Below, piece after piece: positions 1-13,210 of a stretch of DNA of 64,000 bases (position 1 is the first letter of the stretch; each line of letters opens with the position of its first letter). The notes below the pieces were generated by a model. The model saw only the letters and a program-made list of their open reading frames with translations, had not been told where the DNA came from and did not search any database. The stretch is from Spirodela intermedia (lineage: Eukaryota; Streptophyta; Magnoliopsida; Alismatales; Araceae): contig LR746269.1 of assembly GCA_902729315.2 (NCBI GenBank), positions 4,867,501-4,931,500 on the forward strand, in the 5' to 3' direction. Both the position numbers and the translations under genes were made by a program.

Positions 1-618
1 AAAGGGTTATTGAATGATGTGACTATCCGCATTAAACAATTTCTTTGTAAACACGGTTGTAACCCTACAAACAGTGTTGTAAACACTACAAACAGTGTTG
101 TAAACACGGATGTGACTATCACCAGTCAATTGTTTTGGGGAGTTCAAGTTCTACATTGATAATCCATAAATTACATTTTAGTGTCACGAATGCCCTGGCA
201 TCACATAATCTTAAACGGACATTTATCCTTGTAATACTGTTCTGCCATCATTTCTAGCGTTACACGTATCCCTGCCTACACCATAGCAACTCTAAGATCT
301 TATATTTTGTCATCTCCTACTGCAGATTTATGAACTTCAGGTGCACTGCTTCTATATATAATATGAAATTAACTTTTCGGGAGAGAAAAGATTATGTTTG
401 TTTAAATACTAATATGTACAGAGAAATTACGATTTCTTTTTCCATGGGTCATTGATGAAGTAATCCAACGTTGAGAATCAAGTAATAGTTAAAATCATTT
501 AAAATTGGTTTCGTGTTGTAATTAGATTCAGAAAATAAAGCATCTTATTTTGTATTGACATAAAGTCGACTATAATTTATTGGCAGCTCTATATGCTCAG
601 TATTACTCTCATGCGCAG
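1..618. other. AT-rich non-coding stretch, probably intron of THO3
   Basis: No exon is visible before the acceptor AG at 617-618. Because the first visible exon begins in mid-codon, this stretch is most likely the end of an upstream THO3 intron. It contains a small tandem and partly palindromic repeat at about 52-115 (a 21-bp unit present twice, flanked by two copies of a gatgtgactatc word at about 16-27 and 109-120). Nothing else could be assigned. Confidence 0.6.
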
Positions 619-3180
619 GTGGAAAATGCTCCCAGCAGGCAGAGCTTAGCGGTGAAAACATCAATATCACATACAAACCTGATGGGACCCATATAGCTGT
701 TGGAAACAAGGTATTTCCTAGTATGATGGTAACTTTTCCTCTTCATTTTCAAATTGTATTTAGCTGTACTTTCGAATCAGATGTCTGAGTCTTCTTCCAT
801 TTCGAGAAGGTCCCGCTAACCATCCCTCACACCTCCTCTCTTCCTATCCCTTCTCTAGTTCAAGATTGTTATTTTTGTTAGCTATGAGTCCACAAAATGG
901 GGATTTTCGTGGATAAAATCCAGTCTTCTCAATATCTCGTTTTTCCATGTGTTAGCCTGAATGTAGGATTTTGTGAATTTAGTTTTAGACAAGTGGAAAA
1001 TGATTAAGATGACTGAGACAACGCTCGCCTATTATCCAATCAGTATCTTTGTACGTGCCATTTATTGGTTATGAAGAAAATTCTCTTGGTTTTTTCCATA
1101 AAATGTTGACCAATTTGTGGTACATTTTATTTTTCAGGAGGACGAATTAACAATATTGGACGTTCGCAAGTTTAAACCAATTCACAGGCGGAAATTTAAT
1201 TATGAGGTGGGTTGAAAAATATGAATTTTCTTAATTTTTGAAGTAATTTTAACTTCTTCAATAGGTTTGTTTATTTTCTCTCACCTTTATTGTTTTCATC
1301 CTTTGGCAGTGTATCACTTTATTTTTCATCCATATTCTAACAATAAAAACCACTAGTATTCTTCTTCATGATGCAAATCCTCTGGCAGCGGATGCTTATT
1401 TCTTTAGACAGTTGTAAGGCAGGTTTTTCTGCTTAATTTGGGTTCCAATCATTCCTATGTTATATGAAATTTAATATTTGGAGATCCTCACTTGAGTGTT
1501 TTAGCTGTTTCATAACTATTATTTTGGTAAGTGATGTCTCTTCGATTGTGAGATTGAGATTACATCTGAGCATTCCGTAGGCGGCTATAGACATTCTTTT
1601 CTTGTTGGTTTTCTTACATTCCCTAGACGATTGGTGCCATCTTTGCGTTTTCTGAATGATGCTCATTAATATTTTCATCCATCTTAGTTTTTCTTTAACC
1701 ACATTCTAGTAATTATGGTTTCTGCCGCTGATATCAACACTTTCTTCCACATTCAGGTTAATGAGATCGCTTGGAACACAACAGGAGAGCTATTTTTTCT
1801 CACAACGGGAAATGGTTAGAACCATTATTTTGTGCGTATTGTAATCCTCTATATAACAACCAGGATGAGCGGAAGATAGCAGAAGTCGGGGTTTTGAAGA
1901 GTCATATATTATATTGTACCTTTCTATGAGAAGATCTTTATCTTTCTTTTCTTCTTTTAGGTACTGTTGAAGTGTTGGGCTACCCATCCCTGAAGGTCCT
2001 CCACACCTTGATGGCCCATACAGCCGGATGCTATTGCATTGCAATCGATCCCATTGGCAGGTGCGTTGGATCACTTCCTTTTTTTTTTCACTGCGATCTT
2101 CTTCTTTATCGAATCGGAATCCAAGTAGCATCCAATCCTCCTTGCTTTGAATCAATATCATGTATGAAGTGGCAAGAATGTTAGGACAGAAGATATTCTA
2201 TGTATTGTACAGAGAAAGGATTTGAGAATTCTGTGAAGTCAGTCTTAGGTCAAAAGGAGTGTTTGGCTTCGTGGAAATCAATGCCGATTATTGCCAAATT
2301 GGTCCATTGAAGCGAGTGTTCCTAAACGACATCAGATTCTTAGGTGGGCACATTTCTATTCTTGGGTCGCTTTCTACTTGCTGCCAGAGTTCAGGCCCAC
2401 AGTCATTAGGGAGGAAAGTCTCCTTAACCAGGCAGATAGATGCAAGCGACGACCCACTACACATTGTCTGACATTTCTGCCGACTCCGCTGACTTTTCAA
2501 GGTCTGGGTCTTTGAACTCCTCACTTCCGCAGGTACTTCGCTGTTGGGAGTGCCGACTCTCTTGTGAGTCTCTGGGATATCTCCGAGATGCTGTGCCTCC
2601 GAACATTCACAAATCTTCAGTACGTCTCAATTCTCTCTCTTCATACGAGACGGCAATGGATTCTGATCTCCGTGTGGCACATCGCAGGTGGCCCGTGAGG
2701 ACGATCAGTTTCAACAACACGGGCGAATACATTGCTTCAGCTAGTGAAGACGCGTACGTTGACATTGTAAGCCTCGTACTGTTTTTGCGAGCTTTTCTGT
2801 CCGCCTCGTGGATGGCGCGGGCCCTCAATCACCCGGTTCGTGTTTTTTGTCTGATCCAGTCCGACGTCCAGACCGGGCGAGCAGTGCATCAAATTCCCTG
2901 CAAGGCTCCGATGAACAGCGTCGAATGGAATCCCAAGTACAATCTACTGGCTTACGCGGGAGACGACAAGAACAAGTACCAGGCCGATGAAGGTACTTCC
3001 TTTTCACTTTCTTTTTATGGCATGTCTATGAAAACTCCCGTCATGAGGAAAATATGCCATTAAAAGTCACTCCCTTGGGGAGCTGTCTGGTCAACCATGT
3101 CAGTGAAGCCTGACTGAGGATGATCTCCACCGCCTCTTTCTGCAGGTACATTTCGGGTGTTTGGTTTTGAGACGGCTTAA
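619..3180 (+). CDS. THO3: THO complex subunit 3 (THO3/TEX1), WD40 protein, 5' truncated
   Basis: This is the C-terminal part of THO3/TEX1, the WD40 subunit of the THO/TREX complex that couples transcription to mRNA export in the nucleus and supports trans-acting siRNA production. Eight exons join in phase: 619-710, 1138-1206, 1757-1814, 1961-2060, 2533-2619, 2688-2766, 2860-2992, 3146-3180 (TAA at 3178-3180), giving about 216 residues. Recognisable family segments are ELSGENINITYKPDGTH, ELTILDVRKFKP, HTAGCYCIAIDP, a YFAVGSADSLVSLWDIS blade, EYIASASEDAYVDI, AMNSVEWNPKYNLLAYAGDD and the end GTFRVFGFETA. The first exon starts in mid-codon and the first WD blade is absent, so the start lies left of the window. 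The gene is convergent with the Transposase_24 gene. Family identity is very secure; exon edges are inferred from GT-AG sites and phase. Confidence 0.95.
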
Positions 3181-3234
3181 GACTTGGGTTGCCCGGGAAG
3201 CTCGCCCAAAAGGCCTCCCATTTTCTGGCGGCTG

Positions 3235-3527
3235 GCGGCGCCGCAGCAGCACTTCTCAGGGAAGTGATCCGATCTACAGCCCCCTTTCCTTGTACTAGAG
3301 GCGATGAAGATGATGATGATGATGATGATGATGGTGGTAGTGATTTTGCAGTTTAGTCCTGTATCTTGCACTCATGTGAGAAGAGAACCCCCAAATTTCA
3401 AGGGAAATGTTTGGTACGGTGAGAGTCTGATTATTTGTGCTTTCCGAGTTCTACTGTCCGCCGCAGGAGCACCTCTCAAGGAAGTGGTTCAGTCAGCTGT
3501 TCTTTCCTTATACTAGAGGTGATGGAC
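3235..3527 (+). repeat. Two-copy diverged direct repeat after THO3
   Basis: The segment at about 3235-3308 (cgccgcagcagcacttctc through actagaggcgatga) recurs at about 3460-3527 with substitutions, about 220 bp downstream. Both copies end in a CTAGAGG(C/T)GATG word. The GAT microsatellite grows out of the first copy. This looks like a local duplication in the 3' flank of THO3. Confidence 0.6.
3303..3337 (+). repeat. (GAT)n microsatellite
   Basis: About ten uninterrupted ATG/GAT triplets lie in the 3' flank of THO3. It is simple-sequence DNA and the Met-rich frames across it are not genes. Confidence 0.9.
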
Positions 3528-4827
3528 AGTCTGCAGTTCATTCGGCTTCATCAATTCTCTCTCTCTCTCTCTCTCTCTCCCTCGTCCAGCGATATAAACT
3601 CTCCCGCGGGTCCACCTTCGCATATGCCGGTCGTCGCATACGTGGCCCCACAGGCCAAAGAGAACCAAGTCAACGGCCGGCGGCGGCCAGGGCGAATCAC
3701 TGCTGGAGGGGGAAGCGAAGCAGAGCGCAGCAACTCCGAGGGAAAAAAAAAATGGCTCTCGTGGACAAACAACGGCGAGCAGGCCCACTAAAGATAGCCC
3801 AGTCGACACCAAGATACAGAGCAAAAATTTATCTGAGGGAGGCGAGCTCCGCAATTCCCGATCCTCTGGTGGGGTCCGCCGGTCAACCCTCTCCGTCAAC
3901 GCACGAGTCCACGCGGACTACGGCCTGTTTTTTTTTTAAAGAAAATAAGTTTTGAGAAAAAAAAATATAGCGGGTCAGAGGTCGAGAGAATATTATAATA
4001 AAAAGATTGGTGGATACCAGATCGAGAAAATTCAACGGGAGTGGGAACTTACATCATCAGGATCGTTGACCAGTGGGAGAGTCTTCCTCAAACGACCTGG
4101 GCACAGAAAGACAGAAGAACCAATGAGTAGACTCAAGAAAGAAAGCCAGTTCCTTCTAAACCTGCATTTAATAAGAGCCGATAAATCATCGAAAATGGGC
4201 CCAAGAAAATGGGATACCCGAAGAACATTTCATCAGGTTCAAGAAAATGGGCCCAAGAACATTGCACAGCTGACTGACCCTGCGTTGACCCCGTAGAGAG
4301 CCAAAAACTGGGGGATGAAAACTGAAGGCTGTGGAAGTCAGAGAGCCGAGAAGAGTCAACTCAACTCCCTGCTCAAGTGGGTAAAGTCTAATGGCCTCCA
4401 GTTCTGCAACACAGACCGGCCCAGCATCAAGTACCTAATAGAGTGGTCCGTATCTTTGCTCGAATGTTTGCCCAGAGGCACTGTTCCCTCTCTCTCCTAC
4501 ACCTGGGAAACGGACTCACCCAAACAAAAATGGCTCTTCACTTTCTCTCTCTAAAACAACATTCATGAGATATGGAAGGATCACACGCGAAGCAGATATT
4601 CAGTGCCCATGTGAAACATATTAGAGCATATGGGATTCCTGGAAAGAACAAAAGGCCGAAGCCTGGGAAGCAACAGCATATAGAACCTGGCATGAATCAT
4701 TCGACAGAATCAAAGTGGGAGACCAAGATTCTACCATATAAGATGGCAAAAAATGAGGCATATAAGCAAAGACGTATGTTTAACATTAAAAGGGAAAGTT
4801 GCGGGCATCATTGAGCATATTCTGAGG

Positions 4828-7800
4828 TCAACGATGAACAGAAAAAGCAGCATCCATCAACGCAAGTCGGTAAAGTAAGGATAAAAGGACCAGACCTCGC
4901 TTAGGTTTGTGCAGCCTTCTCCAGCTGCAGTCATCCACCAGCTCATGATCTGATTTCTGCCAAGAATGGAAAAAATTGAGCCCACAAGTTGGAAAACTGC
5001 AGCATTTCTTATCTAGAGAAGATGTCCGGGTTGGACCTCAAGGGTACGAGCAACACTCACTAGCTTTCTCCGGCGAAGAGAAGTTGGCGAGCCATTCCTA
5101 CTGAGGGCACCCTGATGACTCCTGCTGGCTTTATTTTTCTTACTGATCCTCTGAAATGCTAAATGTGTCTAAGAGTCGCGCAATGTTTGGCCATGCACAC
5201 ACAAAACAGTCGTAGGTGAAATTAATGTACTGTAGAAGGAAACTCACGTCGAATTCCTCATCTTTAGTCTTCACCACAAAAGCATCCCAGTCCTCTTTCT
5301 TTACGTAGGATGGCTTCTGTGGCTCAATGCCCCTCTCCAAGTCTTTCTTCACCTGAACCAGGAGCTTGTATTTATGCTGTCTGTAACAAGATGAAATTTT
5401 CTTCCTTGTATAGCTTGTATTAGGATCAAAATTATATCTCTCCTGAAGGGAGAAAGGGCTTTGGCATTAAACAGAAATCAAGGGATAAGGATGCCGACGC
5501 GTAAGTAATGATATAAGAAACTTTGAGATTCCAAAAGGGACGCAAGAGCAAAACGAAGGTGCATACTGTTAACACATTCAGAACAGCCTTGTAATCCTCA
5601 ACTGGAACATCACCAATCTGCTTAAATCTTATCGGGAAAAAATGGCAGACATACGAGTTGATTGATCTTTTGAAAGCCCCAGCATTTGGGCCAGTAGGAT
5701 TACCAAATTCATCAAAATCCACGGCCAATCGACTGGCCAAAGTACGATAAGCTGGGGAACCGATGTTTTTGGATATTTCTCCAGAACCTGTAGCAACAAA
5801 CATAAAAAGTCCAAGTGAGCACCAAATGCGATTGTACAAACAGGAAAAAAAGAAGAAAAAGGAATAATAATTATATCAAATGTGGTGACCGTATGATGAA
5901 TGATGCATAACAAATAACCATAGGCGCAGATACCTGAAAAAAAATAGATCTATATCCCATTTACCTTCTATTTCAGCAGACGGCAGATCAGGATTCTCCA
6001 TTGTTTCCCCAAAAATGCTCATGATATTTGAATCTGGATCAAGGACACTCATTGCAATGTCATCCAGGATATTGTTGTCATACTGAAAGTCACCATATTC
6101 ACCATTATCTTCTGATGTCAAGCATAAATCATCACTCACATTGTTTTGCATGATTTTGAGTCCTAATGGGAGTTGCAGATCCTCGGTAGTTACTTCCTCC
6201 AAGTAGGTTTGTCCATCACTCATTCTCATGATGTCCACAAAAGCAGGCATTGCACTCTCATTCAGCCTCCTTTCATTATTCTCATCACCAATTGACAATC
6301 CTGAGCTTGGAGAAAGATTAGGCACTACATCAATGCCAAGCCCAGAGAGGCCATCTGTGAGCGAAATGAATGCAGAGAATACAAATGAATTAGTTGCATC
6401 GACAGTTCTCACACGAATTGCAGGTCAACATTCCATCGTAAAATGAATAAGGGTTGAGATCCACAGCCTTCCTCGGAAAAAATAAAATGAACAGAGCATG
6501 AAAATAAGGGGGAAAAAAATAATCTTAAAAGGAAGCAGCACCATTATTCTCCAACGATGAGTTATCCAGATATTTTTAAAATCATAGAATAATACGCTAA
6601 AGTGTTACTTTACTCGCCAGAAATACTGTTCAACGAGGGGGGAAATACTGATCATAATTCTTCCTTCCATGTATTGTTTTCGTTAGAGTTCGCTGAAAAT
6701 ATTATATCACACGAAATCAGTACTTCTACAAAAAAGAGTGACTTCCAAGGGGTGATGCCAAAGTGAAGAAAAACTAGACTCAAACTACCAGATGGAGAAC
6801 TAGAGACTCGTAAATATTTGTATCGATCAGGCATTTATAATTGTAATGCATGCCTAGCAGTCCACAAACCATTTAAGACACGCCTGAAATCATCTTGCTC
6901 GGGACCCAGACATCCCAGCTCAATATCTACCATTTGAAACTAGAAACCACCCAGAACAACCCAGGAAAAATCGGGATAAAAAATACTGAATCTTGAAAAA
7001 CCTAAAGCATATCTACAAACGCCTAAAGCACACTGAATCTAAGGGGTGATGCCAAAGTTTTTTGAAATTCAATACCCTCGTACGAACATGTATACAAGAA
7101 TATAAAAGATGTAGCTTCAAATATCTACACAGAGCTCACAAAGGCTGCTCTCAAGGAAGGAAAATATATGTAAGAACTGCGGCACAGATCTCCCAAGAAA
7201 GATCAACCCAATCTCCCCAAAGGGACGAACAACGAACTTACATCAAGAAATACTATCCTACTGTGAATGAAACTTGAAAACCAGTTTACCGAGTTCAGGG
7301 AGACAAGCCTTTTGTACGTCCGAGTGTTCCTTTGTCCAGAAGCCTAAAATGTGACATGAAGAATGGTCAAACAAAATATACGGTCCACCACTGGGTGTCA
7401 TTTCCTCTGCCACATTCTCACGAGTTCCTTAAAGATCACAGCGGTAGCCACCTGTATCTGATACATTTAATACATATTAAGCATAGCCCGATCCCTTTCA
7501 GAATAGAATGCTGAGGCAGTTTTTTGCATTGTGTCAACACCAATTGTAACCAAGTGGACAGCATGAAAGAAAAATCATGCTTGCGATTTAACATTCTCCA
7601 TCATTTCCAGAAATCTAGCTCACAATATTTCTCTTATTGAAGAGAAATTACATTCTCCTTTGTGACAAGAAAAATACCACGATCAAAGAGAATCAAGCCT
7701 GCAGCATTCCTTTCGGTCAAAGCACTTAGAGTAAGGTATTTGCGCAGGCTGTTCCCGCTTCTGTCATAGAAGTGATGCCGTAGTGCAACCATGTGATCAG

Positions 7801-9410
7801 ATAGTTAGCACTCTAAAGAGTGCGGAGGTGTTACAAACCCTCCCGCCCGAAAGAAGTTTTTTAAGTTACGAACGACTAAGGGAAAGGGATATGATCATAA
7901 AAGTAAGCTTACTACTCATAAACCCTTCTTTAAGCACATAAATGAAGGATGTACATGCCTAAGCCACATCTTAGCAGATGCTAGCTGGGTAGGAGGCCTT
8001 CCAGGTTGCCCATCATGATCCAGCCTCCTACTTCGTCGTCAATTCACTATACCCCATTAAAGAAAGCCACGCAGTGCTTTGGCCTGAGTTGTTTCTTAGC
8101 CAACACACGTATTGATTTCCTGATTTTAGCTCCTTTCATTTGAATTGAAAGAGCCACTATTTTTATTTTACATATAATCCACCCAGTCCAACCTAACCAT
8201 TAGATGTTAGCACTTCTACTACCATCCATTAATTTGACTCGAATTAAAACTAACTAAAAGAGGTCAACAACTGATCCACAGTGAGAATTACATCAAAAGC
8301 CAACATTAAATAAGACCGATAATCATTCTCTTTCCTTCACTCTCCCCGAGATGGCATCGTTCCTAAAAGGCAGCCCATTAGCACAATTATTCTCCACCCA
8401 TCCACCCCCTCCCTTTTCATGCCAACATGCTAACTACTACTGCCTCTCTTTCCTGTGGCAGACTCAGGTTCCCAGGGCGGCCCAGGCAAACAGTAGTCGC
8501 GGGCCTCCTTCACTCCATTCCTGGCTGCACTCCATCAAAGCAAGCCAGGTTGCTTCGCCAGTGTGATGGGGCATCTGACATCTGATGAGTTTTATGCTTA
8601 CAGAGGTTATTAACTAGGCCATGGTAAGAGAAGTGTGGTTTTTTTCAGTTTAAAATTTCTGCCAGAATTAAAATTATTATTCAAGGTTCTTGCTGGGAGG
8701 GGAGCCGAGCGGAGCCTAAACCAAAGAAACTTTGCCATCTAAATGCCGGGACATTTAGGCTCGTATGACTACAACATGCTCGGAATGTACCATCCCCGTG
8801 TAAAACACTCTAAAATTTGTTCGTGCTTCACGAGCAGACAAGTGCGATGACCTCAAAAGATATGTCAAAACCCAATTCCTAAAGAGTTACCAACCATCAA
8901 TTTATGATGTGAGACCGGCATGACGAACACAAAATTGAGGGCAGAAATGCCAGAGTGTGATGCACGACAGAGCCGCCACGAAATATAAACATTCGCATCA
9001 ACCCGATAATGCGAGAATGGCTGAGAAAAATTCAATGCATAAAATTGACACAAATATACTTACATATACAATCAGAATAAAACCAAACAAAATTAATAGA
9101 AAAAACGAGACGACAGACCTGACTGCCGGAGCTCCTTCCTTCGCAGGAAAAGGACCAGGAGATCATCATGCAGCACCCGAAGAAGCTCAGTCCTCGAAGC
9201 CGCCCTAGCAATCAGCGTAGACTGGTAGCTCAGCAAATTGTGCATTCGCTGCCGCCCCAAGTCCCCCAACTCCGACTCACATCCCCGATCCCCAATCAAC
9301 CCGATCTCCTTGCTCAGGGAATCTATGGTGGCCTCCTCGCTCCTCACACTGGCACAGATCTTCTGGTGGTCCAACAGCACCCTCCTGATCTCGGACTCGA
9401 TCTGCTCCAT
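4828..9410 (-). CDS. Transposase_24-domain protein (Ptta/En/Spm-derived), probably domesticated
   Basis: Six minus-strand exons join without a phase break: 9410-9119, 6354-5965, 5787-5567, 5376-5248, 5150-5061, 4956-4828 (stop TGA), encoding about 416 residues. The start chosen is MEQIESEIRRVL, which opens a helical N-terminal region of about 97 residues. An acidic linker follows. Exons 3-5 carry the plant Transposase_24 signature: EFGNPTGPNAGAFKRSINSY, then VPVEDYKAVLNVL, KYKLLVQVKKDLERG, KKEDWDAFVVKTKDEEFD and RISKKNKASRSHQGALS. No DDE catalytic domain or terminal inverted repeat is visible. The multi-exon intact structure and its own upstream region suggest a host gene derived from an En/Spm (CACTA)-type element; its function is unknown. 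Intron 1 is 2.76 kb. The last exon, after the RRRKL junction, is the least certain part. Confidence 0.8.
6355..9118 (-). other. Large first intron of the Transposase_24 gene
   Basis: This 2.76-kb intron is bounded by a GT donor just below 9119 and an AG acceptor just above 6354, and the phases of the joined exons match (G plus AT gives Asp). It is AT-rich. The only structure noticed is an 18-bp repeat (aaggggtgatgccaaagt) at 6747-6764 and 7041-7058. No protein domain or RNA gene is recognised in it. Confidence 0.6.
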
Positions 9411-9558
9411 GCCAAGAACCTCAAAACCGGCGCACAGCACGCAAGCCCGCCAGCCGCCACACCCACGATTCCCCGTTTCATCGCTCCTCCGCTGCCATGG
9501 TGCCCGGCGATCCAGGCAAGATGCTCCGGCCGGCGGAGCACTCCTCCGGTCGCCGGAT

Positions 9559-9608
9559 AGAAAGAGAGAGAGACAGAGAGACAGAGAGACAGAGAGACAG
9601 AGAGAAAA
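9559..9608 (+). repeat. (GAGACAGA)n-type simple repeat
   Basis: GA dinucleotides change into a regular gagacaga array just upstream of the Transposase_24 start codon, so the tract probably lies in its 5' UTR or promoter. Confidence 0.85.
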
Positions 9609-9775
9609 GGGGAGGAGGAAGCGCGGCGGCGGCGGAGGGGTTGGTATAGAAAAAGGGGGGGGGGCCGGTTTTGTGGCGGGTGAGCTGGACCGGTTTTTGG
9701 GTGGTCCCGGTCCACTCGAATCTCCGACCCGGCCCGCAATCATTATCCGAATCAAGCCGCCGCGGTTCAGATATA

Positions 9776-10000
9776 GCTGACGTCATCCGGGCCCAACGGA
9801 TCTGCTTCCGTCATCAAATCTCAGCTGAAAATATATTAAAATGTAATCTTTCATAAATAATCCAAATTAAAATTTTCGTACGTCGGGGCAGCCCAAGTGG
9901 TCTGCTGACGTCATTCCCCCAAATGATCTCAGCTGGAAAAATATTAAAATGTAATATTTCATAAATAGTCCAAATTAATTTTTCGTACTCCGGGGCCGGC
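9776..10000 (+). repeat. Tandem duplication in the divergent promoter, each unit with TGACGTCA
   Basis: Unit 1 is about 9776-9893 and unit 2 about 9904-10000. Both contain gctgacgtcat, then a ctcagctg word, an attaaaatgtaat word followed by tttcataaat, and an attttcgtac word followed by a cggggc word. Unit 2 lacks about 20 bp after the palindrome. Confidence 0.75.
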
Positions 10001-10065
10001 CCTTCTACTGCTATTCGGATTGGCCTTACCGGTCAAACGGGTCCGGAAACAGATGCGGCTGCTCC

Positions 10066-10072
10066 TATATAT
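10066..10072 (+). promoter_or_regulatory. TATA-like element of the UBC gene
   Basis: A TATATAT run in cctatatatcagg lies about 600 bp before the UBC start codon, followed by a T/C-rich leader. That spacing would fit a 5' UTR with an intron, which is common in ubiquitin-pathway genes, but no start site can be proven. Confidence 0.4.
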
Positions 10073-10673
10073 CAGGCTCGTTTTTTCTTTTCTTTTCTTC
10101 TCAGTGTTCTTGGAGTTTTTCAGAGAGTACCGATAAAAACGACCGGCGAATGCAGTAACGTCGCGAAGGAGGAGGCGGGTGGGTGGAAGGATCTCCAGCG
10201 TGGTTGATCGAGGAGGAAGAGAGTGGTACGGCAGTGGTGGTCCTCCATGGATCGAATTTCTTCCAAGAGAACTCGCGCGGTTCTTTCGTGATGTGGAAGT
10301 GTTCCTCGGTGTTCTTTCGTGATTCCCGAAGCGCAATTGGTTGTCTAGGGTTTTTGGTTTATCTTCTTGATACGAGTATCTTTCTCGGATGCGTTAGGTT
10401 TGTAGAATGTCCTCCGTTTGCGAATTAGTTTGAGCAGGAAGCATGTCTTTGATCTCTGAGAAGGATTTTCTGCTCTTTTTGATTTGGAAATTTCTGAGGT
10501 TCTTTTTGTTTTTGGTTTGCTTTTATTCCTCTTCTTTTTGCTTTCGTGTGTTCGGTCTCACGCTTTTTTTGGCTCATGGAGAGACCCGAATGCCTTGTTT
10601 CTTCTGGTGATTTGCATCGGGGAGATTTGCAGGTGAGGCTTTCATCGTCTGCAGATTTGAAGAAGCGCCTATA

Positions 10674-12506
<1,833 letters not shown>

Positions 12507-12542
<36 letters not shown>

Positions 12543-13210
12543 TGTCATCCTTTTAGAGCCTGTACATTTAGCTGGAATGCTCAATGAACTAGGAATCTTC
12601 TCATCTGATCTTAAACCCTCTGGCATTTCAAAAATTCAATTCTTCGGATCTCCCGCCCTGGTAGAAAGTCAAACCATATCGACCCAAAAGTCATACAAAG
12701 CTTCGCGCTACTGATGGGTCAACGCCTCCCAACCCTCCCCCCCCCCCAAAAAAAAAAGAACTGAATCATCCACCTCTGCATACTATTTATGATTAGAAAG
12801 AGGATCCAGTTGCTCAAATTATCTATAGAAAATCTGCAGATTTCTCTTGACGATGGATCTCCAGAACCAATGGAAGCGTTCATAAAACCCCGTCGCCATT
12901 CTAGTGATGTCCCATTAACAGTGGAGGTACAATGGAAACAAAAAAAAAACGAAGAAGAAGAAGAAATCCTCATGCCCGTTGATTTATGTGCCTACCTCCC
13001 TACCCTACAGCAACTGCTGTAAGGACATATGACAGAGACACCAACTCTTCCCCAGATGGAAAGTTCACTTCGCTTTGACCCATATAATTAGAAGCAATTA
13101 CCATCCGAAAGCATTCAAGATACTCTTAGAAATGGCAAACTGGAAAGATGAGAGAGAGAGAGAGAAGTGTGGCGGGAAATTAGAGGGAGGGGAAAGGAAG
13201 GGGTGTGGGC
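12507..13210. other. Convergent intergenic region between UBC and TM9 genes
   Basis: This holds the two 3' UTRs. It starts with a pure GA tract at 12509-12540 and has a short C-run joined to an A-run near 12739-12758, plus a second GA tract near 13151-13164 beside the TM9 stop. No additional gene is seen. Confidence 0.6.
12509..12540 (+). repeat. (GA)n microsatellite directly after the UBC stop
   Basis: About sixteen GA units begin three bases after the UBC TAG codon, so they must lie in the 3' UTR of the transcript. Confidence 0.95.

Larger units (their letters stand above)
3181..4827. other. Convergent intergenic region with 3' UTRs and repeats
   Basis: This separates the THO3 stop from the stop of the minus-strand Transposase_24 gene and should hold both 3' UTRs. 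It contains a GAT microsatellite (3303-3337), a CT tract (3555-3580), a diverged pair of direct repeats (about 3235-3308 and 3460-3527), and a short repeat of the word aaaatgggcccaagaa near 4193 and 4244. Short open frames here have no recognisable domain and run across low-complexity DNA, so none is called a gene. Confidence 0.5.
9411..10673. promoter_or_regulatory. Divergent promoter between the Transposase_24 gene and the UBC gene
   Basis: Two genes point away from each other across 1.26 kb. Two perfect TGACGTCA palindromes (9778-9785 and 9906-9913), the core bound by plant bZIP factors, lie in two halves of a tandem duplication (about 9776-9893 and 9904-10000). A TATA-like TATATAT lies at 10066-10072 on the UBC side. 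A GAGACAGA-type simple repeat at 9559-9608 lies on the other side. Transcription starts and 5' UTR introns are not determined here. Confidence 0.6.

Noticed and set aside
3437-3955. Plus-strand frames of 118-172 residues after THO3
   Set aside because: They cross a CT microsatellite and duplicated 3' flank and show no recognisable motif.
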